A stretch of DNA of 64,000 nt from Chryseobacterium aahli. GTDB taxonomy: Bacteria > Bacteroidota > Bacteroidia > Flavobacteriales > Weeksellaceae. Under the pieces are notes generated by a model. It ran no database searches, was not told the DNA's origin, and saw only the letters and a list, made by a program, of their open reading frames with translations. A program made the position numbers and the translations under genes. This document shows positions 1 through 7,705 of this stretch, one piece after another (the first letter of the stretch is position 1; the number at the start of each line of letters is the position of its first letter). The stretch covers positions 1 through 64,000 of the forward strand of contig NZ_JALDNB010000015.1 in the NCBI RefSeq assembly GCF_022699665.1, written 5' to 3'.

Positions 1-81
<81 letters not shown>

Positions 82-88
82 TTTTTTT

Positions 89-127
89 AAAATCCTCAAT
101 CATTTACTTGATTGAGGATTTTTTTTG
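89..127 (+). terminator. Terminator of the rRNA operon
   Basis: A perfect 12-bp stem (AAAATCCTCAAT / ATTGAGGATTTT) with a 10-nt loop is followed by a T run, just after the 5S 3' end. Confidence 0.9.
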
Positions 128-316
128 TCCTAAACTTTTTAAACTCTTGAAAAGAACAAATCAAAATCAAGGTTAAAGGTTTGATTTTAGAGATTAAAGA
201 AGGCTTACCTTCAATATTAAAGATTTGAGATGTGCGTTGAGAGATCCGGGGTTCGTGCTTCTAGTTCATGAAGGTTTAAAATTAATTCAAAATAATCAAA
301 AGAAGAGAATGTAAAC

Positions 317-405
317 AGTTGCTCCGTAGGGGCAATATCTGTGTAGAAAAAGCTAATAAGATAAGAAATGCGCTCTGTAGGAATGCTATCTATTACCCAT
401 TTGTA
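317..405. repeat. REP-like palindromic repeat, two degenerate copies
   Basis: TTGCTCC-gta-GGGGCAA (319-335) is a 7-bp stem with one G-T pair, followed by a tail resembling ATATCTGTGTAGAAAAAG. A related, decayed unit (GCGCTCTGTAGGAATGC then TATCTATTACCCA) lies about 50 bp on. The CGTAGG-centred palindrome with a conserved tail resembles dispersed extragenic palindromes I remember from Bacteroidota genomes. That comparison is from memory and unchecked. Confidence 0.4.
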
Positions 406-567
406 AATGTTGCAATTTTATAGTCGCTTGTCCGGAACTTCAACTTTTCGTGAGCTTTTGTTCATATTCTCCTATTGACAGGTCCGCCGCTCTGAGACTT
501 TTGGAAACAACTACACGTCTTGGAAAGTTATATATTGTAATTGTTTTAAGATGATTCATAAGCTTCA

Positions 568-607
568 TTTTAATATGAATACAAGATAATTTTTATTCAT
601 ATTAAAA
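568..607. repeat. 14-bp perfect inverted repeat
   Basis: TTTTAATATGAATA (568-581) is exactly complementary to TATTCATATTAAAA (594-607) across a 12-nt spacer. It is AT-only apart from one G-C pair per arm and there is no adjacent gene end, so a terminator role is not obvious. Confidence 0.6.
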
Positions 608-715
608 TACCCACACAAATGTAATTTTGAATATTTATCATTCATCAAAAGCAAGCTTTGAAAATAAAAAAAATCATTGTTTTTTTGACAGATAATCAAA
701 GAATGTAGTCACCCC

Positions 716-802
716 TAGCCCAGATCGCAACGGCATCCTTTTTTGTTATCCGGTAAAAGCACGGGCACAAAAAAGATATAGTGCAGAGCTGGATGAAGCT
801 CC
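716..802 (-). repeat. Dispersed TAGCCC...GCTCC element, copy 1
   Basis: About 87 nt, bounded by TAGCCCAGATCGCAACGG and GAGCTGGATGAAGCTCC. The same ends recur, in opposite orientation, at 18793-18880 and 51613-51709. The middle differs between copies. Here it forms an 11-bp stem ATC(C)TTTTTTGT / ACAAAAAAGAT. The strand is given relative to the other two copies, called plus by convention. Confidence 0.7.
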
Positions 803-869
803 TGGAAAATTTAATTTGACAGATCGTTAATAATTTAACATAAATGTTGATTTGTTCTTTTCGTGAATA

Positions 870-1343
870 TTATGAAACCGTTGATACACGCTTACTTTTA
901 GAATCTAACAATTCAAAGTGAACCTTGATATTGGCAATATTTTTCCAAGTTGCATATTTGAATAGTATAAATCCGATTAACATTCCTATGGTGTTCAAAA
1001 ATACATCATCAATATCTGCAACGCCTCTTCCGGATATATATTGAATGGATTCAATAATACTTATTGCTATAAGAAAAAATAATGTGATGGGAACAAAACG
1101 ATTGAATTTTTTAATACATAATCCTAACCATCCAAATGGACTGAAGAGAAATATATTACCAAATATATTGACAATAAAAGCTTGATTATCAATATTGTTG
1201 TCATTGAAAAAATGCTGAATGGTAATAAATGGCTGATGCTGGATATACGAAATTTCTGAAGGTTCTCTACCAGAAGCATAAAACATCATATATAATAAAA
1301 CGACGGTGTATAAGGCAATAAATACTGCAAAATATCTTTTCAT
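870..1343 (-). CDS. VanZ family membrane protein
   Basis: A 157-aa integral membrane protein with four predicted helices. The second and fourth carry the VanZ-family features NIFGNIFLFSPFG and GRGVADIDDVFLNTIG, with the ESIQ segment between them. The family is named after the teicoplanin-resistance accessory protein, but most members have no tested function, so no resistance role should be assumed. An ATG 24 codons further upstream exists. I chose 1343 because MKRYFAVFIAL begins directly with the first membrane helix and the longer N-terminus is hydrophilic and lysine-rich. It stands alone between the repeat-rich rRNA flank and the carboxyltransferase gene. Confidence 0.8.
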   Translation of the reverse strand: MKRYFAVFIALYTVVLLYMMFYASGREPSEISYIQHQPFITIQHFFNDNNIDNQAFIVNIFGNIFLFSPFGWLGLCIKKFNRFVPITLFFLIAISIIESIQYISGRGVADIDDVFLNTIGMLIGFILFKYATWKNIANIKVHFELLDSKSKRVSTVS

Positions 1344-1478
1344 AGGTTTCCTTTTGGGATTAGTAATTAAAAAGAGGTTGAAGTGCTTATTAGTTTTTGT
1401 ATTCTTTAATAACAAAAATCTTACCCTTATGTTATGTCGTTAAGACAGTTTATAATTCTTTAGGACTATTTAACATAA

Positions 1479-1509
1479 TAAAAAAGCCCCACTTCTAAAG
1501 TGAGGCAAA
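1479..1509 (-). terminator. Terminator of the acyl-CoA carboxylase gene
   Basis: Read on the minus strand, GCCTCACTT-tag-AAGTGGGGC forms a 9-bp stem with one G-T pair and ends in a T run (minus strand), about 25 bp after the stop codon at 1532. Confidence 0.85.
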
Positions 1510-1531
1510 ATATCGTACAATTGAGTATTGA

Positions 1532-3160
1532 TCAGACTTGTATAACTCCTAAATTGAATTTTTCAGTAATAGGAGAATGATCAGCGGCTTCAATTCCCAT
1601 AGAAATCCATTTTCTGGTATCGATAGGGTTGATGATTGCATCTGTCCATAATCGTGAAGCAGCATAGGTAGATTCTGTCTGTTTCTGATATTTTTTAGAA
1701 ATGGAATCAAGAATTTCTTTGTGAGCTTCTTCAGTGATTTCTTTTCCTTGTTTTTTCAAAGTTGATTCCTGAATCTGAGCTAAAACTTTGGCAGCCTGAG
1801 AACCACCCATTACAGCTAAATCTGCCCAAGGCCAAGCTACAATTAATCTTGGGTCGTAAGCTTTTCCGCACATTGCGTAATTACCGGCGCCGTAAGAGTT
1901 TCCTGTGATGATGGTAAATTTAGGAACTACAGAATTGGCCACGGCATTCACCATTTTTGCACCGTCTTTAATGATTCCGCCATGTTCTGATTTTGAACCA
2001 ACCATGAAACCTGTTACATCTTGTAAGAAGATTAATGGAATTTTTCTTTGGTTACAGTTAGCGATAAAACGTGTTGCTTTATCGGCAGAGTCTGAATAAA
2101 TTACTCCTCCAAACTGCATTTCTCCTTTACCATTTTTAACAAGCTTTCTTTGATTAGCGACGATTCCTACCGACCATCCGTCAACTCTTGCTGTAGCACA
2201 AATGATAGTTTGTCCGTAATCTGCCTTATATTCTTCAAACTCAGAATTGTCTACAAGACATTTGATAATTTCTAAAGTATCATATTGGTCGGCACGGGAA
2301 ACCGGCATGATTCCGAAAATGTTATCTATATTTTCTTTTGGTGGAAAACTTTCAATTCTGTCAAAGCCAGCTTTTTCGTAGCTTCCAATAGATTTCATGA
2401 TATTCTTTATTCTGTTCAAAGCATCCTGATCATCTTTAGCTTTATAATCTGTTACTCCCGAGATTGAACAGTGAGTTGTTGCACCACCCAAAGTCTCATT
2501 GTCAATACTTTCACCGATAGCTGCTTTCACCAAATAACTTCCGGCAAGGAAAATAGAACCTGTCTTATCAACAATCATGGCTTCATCGCTCATAATAGGC
2601 AGGTAAGCTCCTCCCGCAACACAACTTCCCATCACAGCAGAAATCTGAATGATTCCCATGGCGCTCATTTTCGCATTATTTCTAAAAATCCTGCCGAAAT
2701 GTTCTTTATCTGGGAAGATTTCATCCTGCATTGGAAGATAAACACCTGCAGAGTCAACAAGATAAATAATTGGAAGTTTATTTTCCATTGCGATTTCCTG
2801 TGCTCTTAGGTTTTTCTTTCCGGTGATTGGAAACCACGCACCTGCTTTTACAGAAGCGTCATTGGCAACAACCAGACATTGTTTTCCTGAAACATAGCCC
2901 ATTACTACCACAACTCCGCCACTTGGACAGCCGCCGTGCTCTTCATACATTTCGTAACCTGCAAAAGCGCCAATTTCAATGGAATCTGAATCTTTGTCGA
3001 GAAGATAATCTATTCTTTCTCTCGCCGTCATTTTCCCTTCATCACGAAGCTTTTGAAGTCTTTTTTCTCCACCGCCTTTTTTTATTTCAGAAAGTAAACG
3101 ATTTATTTCAGATAATTTTAATTTGTTTTGATCTTCTCGTTTGTTGAATTCAATATCCAT
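1532..3160 (-). CDS. Acyl-CoA carboxylase, carboxyltransferase (beta) subunit
   Basis: A 542-aa carboxyltransferase of the crotonase-like superfamily, the full length expected for beta subunits of biotin-dependent acyl-CoA carboxylases. It transfers the carboxyl group from carboxybiotin to an acyl-CoA. The N-half has the LRDEGKMTARERI start, VANDASVKAGAWFP, and the oxyanion-hole region VMGSCVAGGAYLP. The C-half has GGVIYSDSADKATRFI and GNSYGAGNYAMCG. The HFGRIFRNNAKMSAMGI stretch is closest in style to 3-methylcrotonyl-CoA carboxylase beta, so leucine degradation is plausible, but propionyl- or geranyl-CoA cannot be excluded. No biotin carboxylase/BCCP subunit lies next to it, so the partner must be encoded elsewhere. 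It is monocistronic with its own terminator. Confidence 0.9.
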   Translation of the reverse strand: MDIEFNKREDQNKLKLSEINRLLSEIKKGGGEKRLQKLRDEGKMTARERIDYLLDKDSDSIEIGAFAGYEMYEEHGGCPSGGVVVVMGYVSGKQCLVVANDASVKAGAWFPITGKKNLRAQEIAMENKLPIIYLVDSAGVYLPMQDEIFPDKEHFGRIFRNNAKMSAMGIIQISAVMGSCVAGGAYLPIMSDEAMIVDKTGSIFLAGSYLVKAAIGESIDNETLGGATTHCSISGVTDYKAKDDQDALNRIKNIMKSIGSYEKAGFDRIESFPPKENIDNIFGIMPVSRADQYDTLEIIKCLVDNSEFEEYKADYGQTIICATARVDGWSVGIVANQRKLVKNGKGEMQFGGVIYSDSADKATRFIANCNQRKIPLIFLQDVTGFMVGSKSEHGGIIKDGAKMVNAVANSVVPKFTIITGNSYGAGNYAMCGKAYDPRLIVAWPWADLAVMGGSQAAKVLAQIQESTLKKQGKEITEEAHKEILDSISKKYQKQTESTYAASRLWTDAIINPIDTRKWISMGIEAADHSPITEKFNLGVIQV

Positions 3161-3283
3161 GAAATTTCTATTTTAATGTGCCTAAGATACTACTTTTATA
3201 AAAAATAATATATTACAAATTTTTATGATTCAACGCATTGAAAATCATAAAATTATGAAATATTTAACACAGTTAAGTTTTTT

Positions 3284-3291
3284 TATGTTTG
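3284..3291 (+). promoter_or_regulatory. -7 box TATGTTTG of a candidate small RNA
   Basis: A perfect match to TAnnTTTG on the plus strand, inside the 3161-3551 intergenic region and about 100 bp before a terminator with no ORF between. The -33 region is only T-rich. Confidence 0.5.
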
Positions 3292-3297
3292 TTTTTT

Positions 3298-3422
3298 TTA
3301 TAATTTTACATAAGAGGAAAGGAGCTGATTACTCCGTTATAAATCCTCTGTTCCTAGTTTATTTTTTTAATAGTTTATTATTTGAAGGCCCTGAAAGTTG
3401 AACAGACTTTCAGGGTTTTTTA
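3298..3422 (+). ncRNA. Candidate intergenic small RNA
   Basis: Between a divergent gene start (3160, minus) and the next gene (3552, plus) sit, in order: a perfect TAnnTTTG box (3284-3291); a nested stem in which AGAGGA (3313-3318) pairs with TCCTCT (3344-3349) around an inner GGAG/CTCC hairpin (3321-3335); a U-rich linker; and a 10-bp terminator hairpin CCCTGAAAGT/ACTTTCAGGG (3389-3415) with a T run. No upstream plus-strand gene needs this terminator, so it most likely ends an independent ~120-nt transcript. No ORF of note lies inside. It could belong to a known flavobacterial RNA family such as Flavo-1, which I cannot test here. The 5' end is estimated. Confidence 0.5.
3389..3422 (+). terminator. 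Intrinsic terminator with no upstream plus-strand ORF
   Basis: CCCTGAAAGT (3389-3398) / ACTTTCAGGG (3406-3415), 7-nt loop, then a run of T. It closes the candidate small RNA. Confidence 0.9.
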
Positions 3423-3516
3423 TGTATTATGAAGAAAATTTCACTTTTTTTAATTTCACTCAATATTTTTTTATTCTTATAGGATAATATTTCTGTGTTT
3501 TACTAAAACCTATTCG

Positions 3517-3524
3517 TAAATTTG
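3517..3524 (+). promoter_or_regulatory. -7 box TAAATTTG of the DMT transporter gene
   Basis: Perfect TAnnTTTG. It ends 27 bp before the ATG at 3552 and overlaps an in-frame TTG at 3522. This argues against that TTG as the start codon. Confidence 0.65.
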
Positions 3525-3551
3525 CTTGTTAAAAGTTTGATATCAATAGAC

Positions 3552-4430
3552 ATGCAAAAATTAGCTCTTTTCAGATTGCACTTGATTGTTTTTTTGTGGG
3601 GATTTACTGCAATTTTGGGAAAACTGATTACTGCCAATGCACACATTTTGGTTTTCTACAGAATGCTGTTTGCTGCGATATTTCTGTTTGTTTTCATCAG
3701 AGTTTTTAAAAAAGAAAGTATTAAAGTTTCCAAAAAACTTTTTTTACAGCTTTCTGCTATAGGATTTTTCATGGCGCTGCATTGGTTATGTTTTTTTTAT
3801 TCTATTAAAGTTTCGAATGTTTCAATTGCTTTGAGCTGCCTTTCTTTGTCTACATTGTTTGCAGCCATTTTAGAACCTCTCGTTTTTAAAAGGAAAGTAG
3901 ATGTTTCAGAAGTGGTCATGGGAGTTGTGATTGTTGCGTGTATTCTTCTTATTTTTAAAACAGAGTTTCAGTATAAAGAAGGTATTTTCTTTGGTATTCT
4001 TTGTGCAGTTTTTGGGACTATCTTTTCTGTTTTCAATGGAAAACTATTTGGTAAAACCAGTCCGGGCAATATTATTTTTTATGAAATCTTCAGCGGTTGG
4101 CTTATTTTGACTGTATTTTATTTATTATCTGGTGAAATATTTTCAATGAATGAAATAAATTACCGAGATTTGGCGTTAATATGCTTGTTGGCAAGTGTTT
4201 TCACGGCTTTTCCTATGCTTGAATCGGTAAAGCTAATGAAATATATTTCGCCTTTCACATTAATTTTAACAGTAAATTTAGAACCAGTCTACGGAATTAT
4301 ACTAGCTTTTTTTATCTTTGGGGAATCAGAACACATGAGCCCAGTATTTTATGTGGCTTCACTCGTTATGATTTTGGCGATTGTAGCGAATGCTCTGATC
4401 AAAACCAGGAAACAAAAAACAATTAACTAA
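3552..4430 (+). CDS. EamA/DMT-family membrane transporter
   Basis: A 292-aa inner membrane protein with about ten hydrophobic helices arranged as two EamA repeats (roughly residues 1-130 and 140-285), as in drug/metabolite exporters of the RhaT/YdcZ superfamily. It starts with LHLIVFLWGFTAILGK and carries the typical end-of-repeat motif LEPVFKRK/LEPVYGI. Substrate cannot be read from the sequence. I start at the ATG at 3552; an in-frame TTG ten codons earlier overlaps the promoter box. The PorV-like gene begins 12 bp after the stop, so the two are probably co-transcribed. Confidence 0.88.
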   Translation: MQKLALFRLHLIVFLWGFTAILGKLITANAHILVFYRMLFAAIFLFVFIRVFKKESIKVSKKLFLQLSAIGFFMALHWLCFFYSIKVSNVSIALSCLSLSTLFAAILEPLVFKRKVDVSEVVMGVVIVACILLIFKTEFQYKEGIFFGILCAVFGTIFSVFNGKLFGKTSPGNIIFYEIFSGWLILTVFYLLSGEIFSMNEINYRDLALICLLASVFTAFPMLESVKLMKYISPFTLILTVNLEPVYGIILAFFIFGESEHMSPVFYVASLVMILAIVANALIKTRKQKTIN

Positions 4431-4442
4431 GCATCAAATTGC

Positions 4443-5525
4443 ATGATGAAAAAATATCTTTTATTACTATTTCCCCTTGTATTTGGGTTTTCTCAATCTC
4501 AGATCATCAGAAAATATTCCAATGAATTTTTAAATATTGGTGCCGGAGCGAGAGGTCTTGCAATGGGTGGTGCTGTGATTTCCAATCAGGATGACGTCTA
4601 TTCACCAATGTGGAACCCGGCAGGTTTGAATGGGATTACAAAAGACTGGCAGGGAGCAGCAATGCACGCAGAATATTTTGAATCTATTGCGAAATATGAT
4701 TATCTGGCTTACGCAAAAGTTTTAGAAGAAGGTGTTTTCGGAGTTTCAATTGTAAGATTGGGAGTTGATAACATTTTAAATACTACTCAGTTGATCGATA
4801 CTGAAGGGAATATTGATTACGATAAAATTACCAAATTTTCACAATCAGATTATGCTGGAATTATTTCTTATGCATTTAATCCTGGTGGAAATCCAAAATT
4901 GGATGTCGGTGTCAATGCCAAAATTGTTTACCGAAATGTAGGTAAATTTGCAAGCGGCTATGGTTTCGGTTTTGATGTCGGAGCAATTTATAAAGCTGAT
5001 AATGGCTGGAAATTCGGGGGAGTTCTTCGTGATGCAACCACAACTGTAAACTTTTGGTCTGTGAATCAAAAGGAATTATCAACAATTGTAAATGGTGAAG
5101 AATTTAACCCTGCACCTACTGATAAAATGGAATTAACGATGCCTAAGCTGAATGCCGGTGCAAGTAAATTATTCAATATCAACAGCAGCTTATATGTTTT
5201 ACCGGAAGCAGGAATCAATGTAGATTTTGCTAAAACGGCGGCACTTCTTTCAACAGATTTTGCAAGTATCACACCGTATGCAGGTGCAGAAATTGGTTAT
5301 CAGAAAATGATTTTTGTGAGATTGGGGGTCAATAGATTTCAATCTATTACAGATATTGAAGATTTAAGCAGAAAGGTTTCTTTCCAGCCAAGTGCAGGTT
5401 TAGGAATCAGATATAGAGGCTTAACTCTTGATTATGCAATTAGCAATTCAGGAATCGGAGGGTCTAATTTCTTCTCAAACTTTTTCTCTCTGAAATTGGA
5501 TATGGGTGAATTTAGAAATGATTAA
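4443..5525 (+). CDS. PorV/PorQ family outer membrane protein (type IX secretion-related)
   Basis: A 360-aa outer membrane beta-barrel protein with a signal peptide (MMKKYLLLLFPLVFGFSQSQ). The N-terminal signature FLNIGAGARGLAMGGA followed by DDVYSPMWNPAGLNG is diagnostic for the PorV/PorQ (FadL-like) family. PorV shuttles T9SS cargo at the cell surface; PorQ belongs to the attachment complex. Which role this paralogue has is not clear, and it is not next to other por/gld/spr genes. It follows the DMT transporter by 12 bp and is followed 30 bp on by a small secreted protein, suggesting a three-gene operon ending at the hairpin at 6325. Confidence 0.88.
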   Translation: MMKKYLLLLFPLVFGFSQSQIIRKYSNEFLNIGAGARGLAMGGAVISNQDDVYSPMWNPAGLNGITKDWQGAAMHAEYFESIAKYDYLAYAKVLEEGVFGVSIVRLGVDNILNTTQLIDTEGNIDYDKITKFSQSDYAGIISYAFNPGGNPKLDVGVNAKIVYRNVGKFASGYGFGFDVGAIYKADNGWKFGGVLRDATTTVNFWSVNQKELSTIVNGEEFNPAPTDKMELTMPKLNAGASKLFNINSSLYVLPEAGINVDFAKTAALLSTDFASITPYAGAEIGYQKMIFVRLGVNRFQSITDIEDLSRKVSFQPSAGLGIRYRGLTLDYAISNSGIGGSNFFSNFFSLKLDMGEFRND

Positions 5526-5555
5526 AAAATTCAGAATTATTTTAAATTAATTACA

Positions 5556-6317
5556 ATGAAGAAACTTTCAACAATTATAGCAGCTCTTTGCATTACGTTT
5601 TCGTATGCCCAAAAGGTTTCCGATTATAAATATATTGCCCTTCCAGAGAAATTTAGCGGATTTAAGAACGATCAATACAAATTGGATGTGTTGCTTTCTA
5701 AAACACTTAAACAAAAACAATATGTAGTTGTTTCAGGAAACAGAAGTCAATGGACAGCGGAAGCAAATTCAAATCCATGCAGCGTTTTGAATGCAGATGT
5801 AATCAATGATAGTGGTTTTTTACGAAATAAAGTTGTTTTAGAATTCAAAGATTGTAACGGTAAAGTGGTTGCAAGTCAAAAAGCCAGCACGTCGATTAAA
5901 GAGTTTGAAGAAGGTTTTCAAGATGCTTTAAAGCAAGCTTTGGTGAGCGTTCCTGTCTCAAGCCCGAAGGAAATTTCTAATCAGGTAGAAGCAGTTGTAC
6001 AGGAAGTACAAACTTCTGAACCTGTAAGAGAAGTTCCTCGTCAAAATGTGGACAATTCCTCAACTCAATCAGGAAAATATACGAACGGTAAAGTAAGTTT
6101 ACAGAAAGTTCAGATTGACGACAGTCAGTTTATTTTAGTTGAAAATAACAGCTCAGTTCCTTTTGCGACATTCAAATCGACGAGTAAGAAAGATACTTTT
6201 AAAGTAAAATTAAATTCAGGAGAACCAACCATCGGTTATTACGAAAACGGAAATATCGTGATTGAAATGCCGAAGGGCAACGATGATTATTCGAAGGAAG
6301 TTTTCACTTTAAAATAA
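5556..6317 (+). CDS. Secreted protein of unknown function, in the PorV-family operon
   Basis: I do not recognise a domain. The 253-aa product has a clean signal peptide (MKKLSTIIAALCITFSYAQ) and two conserved-looking parts: an N-terminal region (about 20-135) with a single cysteine pair (SNPCSVLN, FKDCNGK) that could form a disulfide, and a C-terminal beta-rich region (about 180-253). A low-complexity V/E/Q/S linker separates them. The N-terminal half, with its KDVLLSK...YVVV...SNPCSV pattern, resembles a small periplasmic or outer-membrane-associated module. Its position directly behind the PorV-family gene suggests an envelope role. Confidence 0.7.
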   Translation: MKKLSTIIAALCITFSYAQKVSDYKYIALPEKFSGFKNDQYKLDVLLSKTLKQKQYVVVSGNRSQWTAEANSNPCSVLNADVINDSGFLRNKVVLEFKDCNGKVVASQKASTSIKEFEEGFQDALKQALVSVPVSSPKEISNQVEAVVQEVQTSEPVREVPRQNVDNSSTQSGKYTNGKVSLQKVQIDDSQFILVENNSSVPFATFKSTSKKDTFKVKLNSGEPTIGYYENGNIVIEMPKGNDDYSKEVFTLK

Positions 6318-6324
6318 ATTAAAA

Positions 6325-6353
6325 AAGCCTTATCTGTCATCCAGATAAGGCTT
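6325..6353. terminator. Bidirectional terminator between convergent genes
   Basis: AAGCCTTATCT / AGATAAGGCTT, an 11-bp perfect stem with a 7-nt loop. The A run on its left gives a good T tract for the minus-strand fasciclin gene. The plus-strand T tract is weaker. Confidence 0.85.
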
Positions 6354-6381
6354 CCTTAAAATAAACCATAAAAAACTAAAA

Positions 6382-6951
6382 CTATGGTAATAGAACAGTG
6401 TCTATTACATGTATAACTCCATTAGATTGATTCACATCAGCAATGGTTACTTTTGCTTTGTTACCTTTTGCGTCGGTTACATATAAGTCATTTCCTTTTG
6501 TCCAGAACGTTAGTTCTTCTCCTGCAACTGTCTTCATCATTGCTTTTCCATTTCCTGCTTTTACTGCTGCCCATACTTGCTTAGAGCTGTATTTTCCGGG
6601 AAGAACGTGGTAGGTCAAAATTTTGGTTAGCATTTCTTTGTTCTCTGGCTTTACTAAATTTTCAACAGTTCCTGCTGGTAATTTTGCGAAAGCTGCATCT
6701 GTAGGTGCAAATACTGTGAAAGGTCCTGCGCTTTGTAAAGTTTCTACCAAGCCAGCTGCTTTTACTGCTGCAACTAATGTTTTGTGATCTTTAGAATTTA
6801 CTGCATTTTCTACAATATTTTTAGAAGGATACATTGGCGCTCCGCCAACCATTACCGTCTTTTCTTTCATTTTCTGTGCGGCTACATTTCCACTTAATGC
6901 GAATGATAATGCAACCATTCCTAACGCTACGAATTTTGATCTTGTATTCAT
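6382..6951 (-). CDS. Fasciclin (FAS1) domain secreted protein
   Basis: A 189-aa exported protein with a signal peptide ending near ALSGNVAAQ and one FAS1 domain (about 45-188). FAS1 hallmarks are visible: the H1-type motif FTVFAPTDAAFAKLPAGTV, then LTKILTYHVLPGKYS and, near the end, the H2-type segment VNQSNGVIHVIDTVLLP. FAS1 domains mediate adhesion, and in bacteria single-domain forms are usually envelope or matrix proteins. It is single-copy, convergent with the secreted-protein operon, and followed on the same strand by the exported MsrB gene further upstream. The longer gap between them argues against one operon. Confidence 0.92.
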   Translation of the reverse strand: MNTRSKFVALGMVALSFALSGNVAAQKMKEKTVMVGGAPMYPSKNIVENAVNSKDHKTLVAAVKAAGLVETLQSAGPFTVFAPTDAAFAKLPAGTVENLVKPENKEMLTKILTYHVLPGKYSSKQVWAAVKAGNGKAMMKTVAGEELTFWTKGNDLYVTDAKGNKAKVTIADVNQSNGVIHVIDTVLLP

Positions 6952-7091
6952 TTTTTTGATTTTTTAAATTATTATTATTATTTGAGTTGTGAGTTTCTTT
7001 CTCTGTTATTGGTATCTACGACAGTATGCTGATTTTAGTTTTAAATATTTTAAAAATTTATTTTATTTTACTGTAAATCAGTTGATTAAAT

Positions 7092-7616
7092 TTATTTCTT
7101 TGTTTTTTGATTAGGAACAAACTCCAGAGAAACCGAATTCATACAGAATCTTTTTCCTGTTGGTTTTGGCCCGTCATCAAAAATATGTCCCAGATGAGAA
7201 TCGCATCTTCCGCATAATACTTCGGTACGCTCCATATTATGAGAATTGTCTTTTTTATATTTTACTCCATCTTTTCTCAGGGGTTCATAAAAAGAAGGCC
7301 ATCCGCAAGTCGTTGCAAATTTTGAAGTTGAAAGAAATAAAGCATTTCCGCAAACTGAGCAGTAGTACGTTCCTTTTACATCAAATTCATAATATTTTCC
7401 GGTAAATGCCATTTCTGTTGCACCTTCTCTTGCGACTTGGTACAGTTCGGGTTTCAAAATTTTCTTCCATTCTGTGTTGCTTACTTTTAGAGGAGTTGTA
7501 TTTGTTTTTGAGTAATAAGGATTTTTTGTTTTAAAATTTTCTGATTGAGCTGAATAAATTCCAAACATCAACATAATCAGTAATGTGGAAAATATTTTAG
7601 TAATTGCATTTTTCAT
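7092..7616 (-). CDS. msrB: Exported peptide-methionine (R)-S-oxide reductase
   Basis: A 174-aa MsrB with an N-terminal signal peptide (MKNAITKIFSTLLIMLMFGIYSAQ), so it acts outside the cytoplasm. It reduces methionine-R-sulfoxide in proteins. All functional residues are present: zinc ligands C86/C89 (CSVCG) and C135/C138 (CGRC), resolving C104 in TTCGWPSF, and the catalytic C158 in GKRFCMNSVSLEF. There is no fused MsrA. Membrane or periplasmic thioredoxin-like proteins would have to re-reduce it, and none are nearby. The gene stands alone, divergent from the ECF sigma gene. Confidence 0.93.
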   Translation of the reverse strand: MKNAITKIFSTLLIMLMFGIYSAQSENFKTKNPYYSKTNTTPLKVSNTEWKKILKPELYQVAREGATEMAFTGKYYEFDVKGTYYCSVCGNALFLSTSKFATTCGWPSFYEPLRKDGVKYKKDNSHNMERTEVLCGRCDSHLGHIFDDGPKPTGKRFCMNSVSLEFVPNQKTKK

Positions 7617-7697
7617 TTTAATTGTAATAATTGTTTATGATTATATATACGAGATAAATTTTTTAAAAGATTTTCAGGCCTACACGATTTATTTTAT

Positions 7698-7705
7698 TAT
7701 ATTTG
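7698..7705 (+). promoter_or_regulatory. TATATTTG -7-like box overlapping the sigma-factor start
   Basis: A perfect TAnnTTTG match whose last bases overlap the only plausible start codon (TTG at 7703) of the ECF sigma gene. Either the box is fortuitous or translation starts further in; see findings. Confidence 0.35.

Larger units (their letters stand above)
128..869. other. Gene-free region downstream of the rRNA operon with degraded repeats
   Basis: No convincing coding region is seen in these ~740 bp. They hold a REP-like palindrome around 319-335 with a degenerate second copy near 369-405, a 14-bp AT-rich inverted repeat (568-607), and one copy of the dispersed TAGCCC...GCTCC element (716-802). 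It looks like repeat-accumulating sequence between the rRNA operon and the convergent vanZ-like gene. Confidence 0.6.

Noticed and set aside
1905..3147. Plus-strand ORFs opposite the carboxyltransferase
   Set aside because: They are shadows on the antisense strand of a conserved, full-length gene with its own terminator.
3522..3551. Upstream TTG start for the EamA transporter
   Set aside because: The TTG lies inside the -7 promoter box; the ATG at 3552 fits the hydrophobic N-terminus better.
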